DNA of 64,000 nucleotides from Liolophura sinensis. Its lineage: Eukaryota > Mollusca > Polyplacophora > Chitonida > Chitonidae. The notes below the pieces were generated by a model. It searched no databases, had not been told where the DNA came from, and saw only the letters and a program-made list of their open reading frames with translations. This document shows positions 36,501 to 44,400 of the stretch, one piece after another (position 1 is the stretch's first letter; each line of letters starts with the position of its first letter). The position numbers were made by a program, and so were the translations under genes. The stretch lies in the NCBI RefSeq assembly GCF_032854445.1, contig NC_088300.1, positions 28,067,608-28,131,607 on the forward strand, read 5' to 3'.

Positions 36501-38386
36501 GTCAGATTCCTTAGGGGTAGTTGCTGGCCCGTCAGATTCCTTAGGGGTAGTTGCTAGCCAGTCAGAATTCTTAGTGGTAGTTGCTGGTCTGTGTTTAAGT
36601 CCGTACTTCAATATGGCAGTTTCTTCACTGGAACGTTCTTCCCCTGTTAGACTGGTAATGATGTTGTTAGGGTTACGTTTCGCTCCTCGAATACGCCAGT
36701 GTTCACAAAGGAGCAGTACTTGTTTATTTTGTTTGTTTAGGTACGATGCTGAGGACCTGTACAAGCCACGACAACCATCGTCACGCTCCTCCAGGTATTT
36801 ACAGAGGCAAGGGCCCTCCACAGCCCACGAGGAGGTCACGAAGCGTGGCAGGCACACAGGCAAAAAGGGTGACAACTTTGCAAAGGAAGGTGGTAAGAGA
36901 GAGCTACCATTTGCCGCTAAGGAGCTGAGTGATGAAGAGTTGGTGGAAGAAGGGCAGGAGAGTGGCGCTGAGGTGGAACGAAAGCGACACAAAAGGCCCA
37001 TTGCTCTGGTGGACTTCGGTGAGGCAGCTCGCAGAACAGACCGTGGCCCACCTCAGGGGGAGAAATTCAGGGGGCATACATGGTAATCCTGAGGCTCTGT
37101 ATTGACTCTTTCTTTTTCCACCTCAAAATTTCACTGTACTTTTACTAAAATATATAGAAGGAAATTAACAGAAAATAAAATTGTTTCTGGCTAATAAACA
37201 GAATGTACCCCATCTAAAATCATGAACCTATGTCATTATTTGTCTTGATTGCCAAATTTTTTGTCAGTGTTAGTGCAGGCAATCTGACAGGTGAATTTAT
37301 CCAAAATACGCAGTACTCTCCATGTTTGGTTGAAACAATACACACATTTGTTCTTCAAAATGTTAGCATGGTTTGCTGTTGTTTAAGTAATGAGATCATC
37401 TGAGATTGTATTTTCTCTCCTGTGTGTGTAGGGGTAAGGGCCGGCCTAGGATGGACAGGAAAGGCCAGAGGAAGTACTTTGATGCAGGTTGGTCTCTGTC
37501 AGATGTGGAGAAAACTGGGTCCAAGTCTCCAGCCTCCAGTCACAGTAGTGGCAGTGGGGGTCATTACTCCTCACGATCAGGCTGGAAGGACTCCTACGAC
37601 AGTGAACCAGGTCTGCTGCACCGCAGTGGCAGCCACTCACCATCAAAACTTCCACGTAGTTCCATGGATATGGTTGACCGACCACTGTCTCCCAGTGGTC
37701 GAGGTACGTCTTCCCCACCTTCTCCAGGAATGAGACGGATGCCCTCTCCTGGGTTGCGACGACCTCCGTCACCAGGTTCACTTCGACCGCCCTCTCCACT
37801 GTCTCCAGGTCGAGGAACCCGGCGACCACCATCTCCAACGTGCCAAGGAATGAGGCGACCACCTTCCCCGCCTTCTCCAGGCATAAGACGCCCCCCTTCT
37901 CCACCATCACCAGGTGTAAGACGGCCACCTTCACCGCCTTCTCCTGGAGTAAGAAGACCCCCTTCTCCACCCTCACCTAGTATGCGGCGACCACCATCCC
38001 CTCCCTCACCAGGCTTAAGACGCTCTGCCTCCCCAGCCTCAGATTTAGGGCCCAGGACGCGAAGACACCGACCTGTTTCCCCTGACTTTGGTCGCAGCCG
38101 AAGACCACCCAGCCCCCCACCCGCTCCTCCACCCAGGCGCACCACTAGGAATTCGCTGTACCACCCAGTCATGACAAGCCCCACTAAGGGACGAGGATGG
38201 GGGAGCAAGGAGAGGGGCTGGGGGGGTAGGCACCCTCAGACGTCTTCACAGGGAGGCCGCTATTTGAGGAGTCGCTCTCCAACTGGAAGTATCAGGAGGC
38301 AGCCCCCAGGACCCCACTCCTCAGGTAGAGGAGGGAAGAGCAGGAGAGACCCCAGTCCCCCACCAGCTAAGCGTCCAAAGCGATGA
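24525..38386 (+). CDS. BOD1L1: BOD1/BOD1L1-like protein (COMPASS-Shg1 domain), 11 coding exons, 1542 aa
   Basis: Exons: 24525-24641, 26230-26354, 26565-26836, 27138-28460, 29200-29390, 29780-29933, 31211-32111, 33225-33365, 35390-35497, 36741-37082, 37432-38386. All junctions are GT-AG with matching phase; total 4629 nt. Exons 1-3 encode the BOD1 family domain (IVYKLKSQGLFDQLRKECL, PAYQNLRQRVESYV, TWSPELNKNQLR, SGMLSSGVERIIEQVVNPKI), about residues 10-115. Then follow a Q-rich run, a Pro-rich part, a long Lys/Ser/Glu-rich disordered part, a YNYSDSDDDE acidic patch with a charged helix (exons 5-6), a valine/glutamate repeat (exon 7), two DLYKPR motifs (exons 8 and 10), an AT-hook-like GKGRPR at the exon 10/11 join, and a PPSP decapeptide array. 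Vertebrate BOD1 acts in chromosome biorientation with PP2A-B56, and BOD1L1 protects stressed replication forks and associates with SET1 complexes. Human BOD1L1 is about twice as long, so BOD1L1 rather than BOD1 is inferred from the long tail. Confidence 0.92.
25010..25155 (+). mobile_element. SINE-B in BOD1L1 intron 1
   Basis: GTGGGAAGGTCTGTCAGCCA, CCTGGGCTCGGCCCGGTTTC, CTCCCACCATAATGCTGGCT, then ACACCAATCAAATTAATAAA and an AAATAAATA tail. The head is missing. Confidence 0.75.
28597..28823 (+). repeat. MITE-like element in BOD1L1 intron 4
   Basis: Left end TACTCTAATCCTCAACC and right end GGGTTGAAGAATTACAGTA form an imperfect terminal inverted repeat. The interior has ATGATTTTGGAGACAAAACT and GGCCAATATCAGCGCTTCAC. 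It is about 227 bp, non-coding, and shared with 5684-5925 and 40490-40797. Confidence 0.6.
29391..29640 (+). mobile_element. SINE-C body beginning exactly at the BOD1L1 exon 5 donor
   Basis: From the first intron base, GTGAGTTCACCCTGG then ACAGGGAATTTGTGGATTCC follows the B box and body of the SINE-C copy at 46425-46560 (on its strand GTGAGTTCAACCCTGG then ACAGGGAATTTGT). The more distal part is diverged. Confidence 0.45.
30195..30775. mobile_element. MITE with TTAA ends in BOD1L1 intron 6
   Basis: The left end TTAAAGGAGAAGAAAACTTA and the right end (reverse complement TTAAAGGAGAATAAAATTTA) form a terminal inverted repeat of about 20 bp with two mismatches, 581 bp apart. TTAA at both borders fits a piggyBac-type target-site duplication. 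No ORF is inside, so it would be non-autonomous. Confidence 0.65.
36236..36334. repeat. 33-bp tandem repeat, 3 units, within the retroelement
   Basis: Units read ATGCCATTTCCTTTGTCAGG plus CTTCATTATTACA on the plus strand; on the minus strand each codes KPDKGNGIVIM. It triplicates a conserved reverse-transcriptase motif in frame. Confidence 0.9.
36470..36590. repeat. 30-bp tandem repeat, about 4 units, within the retroelement
   Basis: Units read GTCAGATTCCTTAGGGGTAG plus TTGCTGGCCC; on the minus strand each codes a PKESDGPATT-like decapeptide. The fourth unit is diverged. Confidence 0.9.
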
Positions 38387-39052
38387 GTCCATATCACATA
38401 CAACAAGCCTTGCATGGCTATTCGTAACTGTCCTGTCCAAACAATCCTAATGTTCTGCCTTGTGAAGACTGAGCAATAATTTGTACCATTGAAAGCTTTG
38501 AGTTCTCCTTAAGGTATTAAGACTGTTAATGTATAACACATGTTTGGCAAGTCCCACCTTTACAGATCAGGCAACACCAATTTTATTCTTTGTTTTACAG
38601 ATAAACAAACCAAAAATGGAACCAAAATATGATAAAATTAACTACTTGTTTTGTCTGATCTTGATGTTTTTATACTTTCTTGATTTCCAAGGCCTTCCAA
38701 TTCATTAATTTCTCACAGATTGTATGGTTTTTCAGTTTTATTTTTATACAGTCCTCCAACATTAAAAAAAAAAAGATTTGATTCTGCACGTAAAACATTA
38801 ATTTCAATTGGTGTGGCCTGTATGATGACAGCACTTGTGACAGGTCCTGAGGGTGATTTATCATGTTTATTGCATATAACTCTCTTGTTACTGTCATTAA
38901 CTTGCCAGTATTATCTTGCATTTGCTTGTTAGTTATTGTTTATTTGAGTGTGTAACATGCAGTTTACATATGTTTTATATGTAATGTTCATTCTAAGATG
39001 TTTGTGTTTTTTGCAGGCATTACTTTGGCTGTTGATTCCTTGTAAATACATC

Positions 39053-39058
39053 ATTAAA
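39053..39058 (+). promoter_or_regulatory. Candidate poly(A) signal ATTAAA for BOD1L1
   Basis: ATTAAA 667 bases after the stop, with a second ATTAAA 37 bases on. No AATAAA is seen between the stop and here, so this is the best candidate. Confidence 0.4.
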
Positions 39059-39404
39059 TATATAAACTTATAAATGTTGTCAAACATATTAAACTTTCTT
39101 CAGTTAAGAACTATGATTTTTTTCAAAACTTTAATTCATTAGTGTTTAATACCAGATTATGGTCTGTTTTATGCAAGGAGGAAAGCAGGGTAAACAGTAT
39201 ATTTTTGACAGTAGATCTGAGATCTGTTTTATTCTTCCCAACTTAGCTTTTAAAAATACAGTGTTAATGGGGAAACTAAGCCGGAAACATAGCCAACTGA
39301 TCTGAGAGCTGCCTTAGCCCTTAGCTTATGATATGCACACTATATTGGTGGAAGACAAGTTGTCTGCGATGACTGTTAGTTTGAACTTTGTCAGCTGCTT
39401 ATAT

Positions 39405-39520
39405 GTCACGAAACCTCTGAAACGATGAGGAGAGGGCAACTGAGAAATTCCTTGTCCTGGACCGGGTTTGAACCTGCACTTCTTATTCCTTTAACCATTT
39501 GTCCCAAGGCCTGCTCTTGC
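39405..39520 (-). mobile_element. SINE-C head and proximal body
   Basis: On the minus strand: GGTTAAAGGAATAAGAAGTG, then the B box CAGGTTCAAACCCGG, then GGACAAGGAATTTC, the SINE-C order. Confidence 0.5.
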
Positions 39521-39671
39521 CAGGTGGTCCTGTGATCAGGGATATCTAAAATACGTATTTATTTGACTGGTGTTTCACACCTCCTATGTCCATGTCCAGG
39601 TTTAAGGATGGATGAAACTAGTCAGAGCTTATGGGAAACCATGTTACCTTGCTTCTGAAAAACCTGCCTTT

Positions 39672-39885
39672 ACTTCTTTATTTGATTGGTCTTTTACACT
39701 GAACTCAAGAATTATTTATACCACGGCGGCCTACATTGTGGAAAACACCCACGACCATCCACAGACTGCTGGCAGACCTTTCCACCTTCCACTGCAGAGG
39801 AAACCAGCATGAGCTTGACTTAAACTCACATCAGCTGCATTGGTGAGGGTCTCCTGGGTGACTGGCATGCATCTACTGATTAAAG
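39672..39885 (-). mobile_element. SINE-B downstream of BOD1L1
   Basis: TTTATTTGATTGGTCTTTTA, ACACCCACGACCATCCACAG, CTGGCAGACCTTTCCACC, GCATGAGCTTGACTTAAACT and GCATTGGTGAGGGTCTCCTG follow the family order in minus orientation. Confidence 0.7.
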
Positions 39886-40032
39886 ACCACAGCCCAAGCC
39901 AGTGGGAACTGGATTCCTAAATACGGACAATGATCCAAGCTAGTGATAGATTTACTTATTTCCGTTGGCTCATTGGTCACAAGTGTTGTTCTTGGTGCAG
40001 TCATTCAACCTTCTGGCCGTTAACATCACATG

Positions 40033-40488
40033 CTTGAATCCAGCATCCACTCCTTAACCACTTCACATATGAAGAGAGGGACTTTCAGTGTGAATCCAGC
40101 ATCCTGGAATCTCTCATTTCTCAACCATTTCACATATGAAGAGAGGGACTTTCAGTGTGAATCCAGCATCCTGGAATCTCTTATTTCTCAACCATTTCAC
40201 ATACAAAGAGAGGGACTGTGTGAATCCAGCATCCTGGAATCTCTCATTTCTCAACCATTTCACATATGAAGAGAGGGACTTTGTGTGAATCCAGCATCCT
40301 GGAATCTCTCATTCCTCAACCCTTTCACATATGAAGAGAGGGACTTTGTGTGAATCCAGCATCCTGGAATCTCTCATATCTCCACCATTTCACATATGAA
40401 GAGAGGGACTTTCTGTGTGAATCCAACATCCTGGAATCTCTCATTTCTCAACCACTTCGCATATGAAGAGAGGGACTTTCAGTGTGAT
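40033..40488. repeat. 67-bp minisatellite, about 7 units
   Basis: Units contain GTGTGAATCCAGCATCCTGG, AATCTCTCATTTCTCAACCA and TTTCACATATGAAGAGAGGG; lengths run from about 61 to 67. The frame at 40030-40269 is a product of the array. Confidence 0.9.
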
Positions 40489-40489
40489 T

Positions 40490-40797
40490 TACAAAGCTTT
40501 TTAATTAGATTTTGGAGATAAAACTATACTGTTTGGCTTGGCCAATTTCAGGGCTTCACCCAAAGTGTAATTTTATCAGTGTTACATGCAGTCACTGTGA
40601 GTTCAAGTCCAACTCATGCTGGCTTCCTCTCCAGCCGTGAGTGGGAAGGTCTGCCAGCAACCCCAGGCTCTGCCCGGTTTCCTCCCACCATAATGCAGGC
40701 TGCCGTCGTATAAGTGAAATATTCATGAAAACACAGAATATGCCTGGATAAACATGTTGCAAACTTGTGAAAAGGTTGAAGAATTACAGTAGGCCGG
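40490..40797 (+). repeat. MITE-like element split by a SINE-B
   Basis: The left part TTAGATTTTGGAGATAAAAC and GGCCAATTTCAGGGCTTCAC, and the right end GGTTGAAGAATTACAGTA, match the element at 28597-28823. The middle (about 40595-40740) is an inserted SINE-B. Confidence 0.6.
40595..40740 (+). mobile_element. SINE-B nested in a MITE-like element
   Basis: GTGAGTTCAAGTCCAACTCA (B box), GCTTCCTCTCCAGCCGTGAG, GGTTTCCTCCCACCATAATG and GTATAAGTGAAATATTCATG in order. It lacks the outer head and the A-rich tail. Confidence 0.7.
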
Positions 40798-41407
40798 AAA
40801 TGTTGTTCATTGACTGAAATACACTGGATGAAACTACAGTAAGGAACTGTGTTGATGGATGGCTTGAGTGTAGAATTAACTATCTGGCTTTGACTTGACC
40901 AATAACAAACAAAGATAATAGTCTATCCACTTCTTTAATATTGTACTTCATTTGGTCTCCAAAATCACAAACATAATAACAGACACCAGAATAATACTGG
41001 TTAATTTGTCATCCAAAACAGCAGCACACACAAATTTCGGTGTTTTGAATAGTTTTTTTTTTTTTTTTACAGCTTTCCATGATGGTAAACACTAGACATT
41101 TGACATGGCATTTCTCATGTTTCAAACAATTTCTGGATCTGTGCAACTTCTGTACAATAGCTGTAAGCTCACAGTTCGTTAAAAGGTGTACACAATTCTT
41201 TGATTGGGTTACTCAGTTCTTTAAAGGATGTACACTGCTCCTCAATTGACTTACACAGTTCCTTATAGGCTGTATGCAGTTCTATAACTGGTGTAAGTAG
41301 TTCTGTAAAGGGACAATGGGCCCTTGAATACTATTTCATTCTCACACTTTTTTTTTTTTTTTTACATTACAAGGGTTTTACGTTCATGTTTTACCTCTGC
41401 AAATGTC

Positions 41408-44400
41408 TCACTTCCTCCGGATTCTGTATTTAGCTGTGCCTTTTTCCCGCTTTCCCCTCAGGTTGACAGCTTTGGGAAGTAAAGATGGGCTATGTATTCG
41501 GCAGCCCTGTCCACCAGGAGTATATGCTCTTAGCACTACAGTGAGGCCCTGACCCACTGTCACACTCACAAAGCCTGTGCAAAATAGAAGAACATAATGT
41601 GTAAATGAGTTAAAAACAGACACACTCAACAAATGTATCTTGATTTCCTGCAGTATGTATAATATTGACTTAACAGTGAACTCTTATCACAGTAGGACTT
41701 ATCTATTTATTTATTTGATTGACGTTTAACACCGTGCTCAGAATGTTTCGCTTGTATTATCAAGGCAGTCAGGTTCCTGTTTGAGGAAATGAGTTCAAAA
41801 CTACCCTTTGCCAGATACATGCACCGGACAAAACTCTTCACTTGGAAAGAAGAAAGACAACACAGAACAAAAACAGCCATAATTTGCTAAATAAGGACAG
41901 AATAGCATGAAACGCAAACCTGATCTGTAAATTGTAATGGTGCAGCCACACACTGATTTTCAATTTAATTGACAAACAAATTCAGAAAAAAAGTTTTCAA
42001 AAATGTCAACATCCAAAACCTGATAACAACAGCCAGAATATATTTTTTTCCAGTCAAAAATTGGCCAGGCTGACAAACTAAAACTTACTCTGTAACTTGT
42101 CATTGTGAAGACATGAACTAAGTTTCAATTCAATTTGAATTTTCAATAAAAAAACTTTAGGACAGGTTCTCTTTTGGAGGGTTGGCCTTGGCTTCAAGGA
42201 TTTAATAAAACAGCAGTGTTTACCAATGGAGGACAGAATAACATCTGCGGCACTTTCCTTCCAGCCTTGACCCGTCACTTCATATTCCTGACCAATCAGT
42301 GATGGGATGCTCATAAGGCCGTCAGCATTTCTCAAAGGGACCTACAATAAGGAAGATTTTCAGCACCCATCAAAAACTTATATGTCTACAGCAAACGCAA
42401 GAAATTCAATCCTTTCTGCATAGAACTAATTTATTAAGTTAACGGGGGTTTAAGAACATACTCATGGATATTTCCTTTATATAATGTCAGTCAGGTTTAA
42501 TCTCATGATGCTATGACACGGACTTTTAAATTAATATTCTGAAGCACGAAATCTGCATATTATTAAGGATAGATAAACACATGATATCCTCTTGGTTGTT
42601 GGGTTGAACGGTGCAAATAAATCATAAATCATAAATAAACATACTTTTTTATTTATTTGACTGGTGTTTTACGCCGTACTGGAGTATATTTCACCTATAC
42701 GATGGCGGCCAGTATTATGGTGGTTGTAAACCGGGCAGAGCTCAGGGGAAACCCAAAACCATCTGCAGATCCGCTGACAGACCTTCCCACGTATGGCCAG
42801 AGAGGAAGCCAGTATGAGCTGGACTTGAATTCACACTTACTGCATTGGTGAGAGGCGCCTGGGTCATTACGCTGCGCTGGCGCACTAACCAACTGAGAAA
42901 TCACCATGTATGTACTTACCCCTAACTGCTTAGTGCCCAAAGCCTGATTGTAGAACTGGTCCGGGTCTTCTGTGTTTGGGTCTATCACATGGACTGGCAC
43001 ACGCTTAGCAGCCAGCACAGTCAAGTAGATCGACTTTAACCCCTGTGTTCAAATAAATACATCAACGGTAATCATCACAATGTCGACTGAGTGTGATATT
43101 GTGTACTGACATTTTCTACAGTGTACTAACCACTTCATCATTTGAGAAGTAAATGACAAACATGTGATGCATAAGTCACCACCCACAAAGAGAGCGACCA
43201 GGTAGGCCCCAAGAGAAAAAATAACAATTGTGGTGTGGAATTTTGGAGGATCAAACTTCTGAAGCTGTGTTTCCTAGGAACTCGGAGATCTTAGCCAGCT
43301 GGTCCATGAACCGAGCAGTATACATTAGATACATGATAATTCATGAATACAGATGTATACCTATATTTATTTATTTATTTCATCGTTGTTTTATCCACTC
43401 ACATTATGCTGTCAGTTTTATTGACGTGGCAAAAACCAAAGTGCCTGAAGTAGCTTAACTATTGAACTTTTAGCAAGGTTCAGACAAATCTTACTTCTTA
43501 AGAAATCAAAACAAGCATGCCATATATCACTCTTCAATGAAAGTTAGGCTGCCAAAATTCTATATGCAGCCTAACGCGTCCAGTTACAAATGCCTCAATA
43601 AGAGCAGACGAACCTACCCTATCCAATTATTCATAATAATTGTAACATCCCACAAAAATCTGATGTCAAAATCAAATGGTCCATGTTAAAATATAGGATA
43701 TGACAAACTGACAGAGGAACTCTAATGTGGAGCTGATTGTCAGAGCTAAAATTTCACTTCTTGACTGAGTAACATACATGTGACTTAATGTTCATTAGTG
43801 TTATAACCCATGAGAGGTAACCCTGACACAAATGCTTACCTGTGCATAGTCTATCCTGCTTAATCCAGACACAAACATCACTTGGCCTGGTTTTAACACA
43901 TATGATCGGGGCTGAAGTCTTGTGGCAGGTAACACTATTGACAGTTCTTCAGGCGTCAAGCGATTAATCACCTAAATCAAATGAGAATGCCATCATTACA
44001 TGTAGTTAAGTGAGGTGAACATCTGATGAGAAAATGTCATCATTACATGTAATTAAGTGACCTGAATATCTGATGAGAAAATGTCATCATTACATGTAAT
44101 TAAGTGACCTGAATATCTGATGAGAAAATGTCATCATTACATGAAGTTAAGAGACGTGAACATCTGATAAATATAAAAGTGCAATTTTATATATAAATGT
44201 AGGTAAATTAAGGTCATAAAATTTTATTTTTGGTGCTTGCAACTTATATTTTTCCATAGCACCTGACCTTCCAAACAAAGCTCAAAACATTTTTCTTTCA
44301 TCAATAGATCCCTCCTGATCAGCCAAAATGTGCAGCATTATCAAGGATGAAATTTTATGGAAAATAATTAAATAATTTGAGTGGATGTAGAAACGAATGT

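Larger units (their letters stand above)
35815..36715 (-). mobile_element. Decayed Penelope-like retroelement fragment (reverse transcriptase N-terminal part) in BOD1L1 intron 9
   Basis: Read on the minus strand, three overlapping frames follow one another. First is a part with LTGEERSSEETAILKYGL and WEQLKRQDLLP (about 36690-36390). Then comes a part with LKPDKGNGIVIM and AHGLSKTHKVFDRIPKFR (about 36330-35960). Last is a part with SKDSFNAANRVHNIPHELF (to about 35820). The K-x-DKGN-x-V/I-V/I-M and GL-x-K-x-HK signatures followed by a stretch on sequence constraints are those of Penelope-like elements. Frameshifts separate the parts, and the copy stops before the YxDD catalytic block and the GIY-YIG endonuclease, so it is inactive. 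Two in-frame tandem expansions lie inside (33-bp x 3 and 30-bp x 4). Confidence 0.8.
38387..41407. other. Convergent BOD1L1/NOA1 3' intergenic region
   Basis: It holds the BOD1L1 3'UTR (candidate ATTAAA at 39053-39058), a SINE-C, two SINE-B copies, a 67-bp minisatellite and a MITE-like element with a nested SINE. A minus-strand ATTAAA at 40934-40939 could end NOA1 transcripts. T-runs at 41048 and 41349 are A-runs on the NOA1 strand. No gene is seen. Confidence 0.6.

Noticed and set aside
36348-37001. 217-codon minus-strand frame
   Set aside because: Its first half is antisense to BOD1L1 exon 10 and its second half is the Penelope-like fragment, so it is not one gene.
37446-38208. Long minus-strand frames of 176 and 204 codons
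   Set aside because: They are antisense to the Pro/Ser/Arg-rich last exon of BOD1L1, where biased codons keep other frames open.
40030-40269. 79-codon repetitive ORF
   Set aside because: Open only because 67-bp minisatellite units lack stops in this frame; no start context or family.
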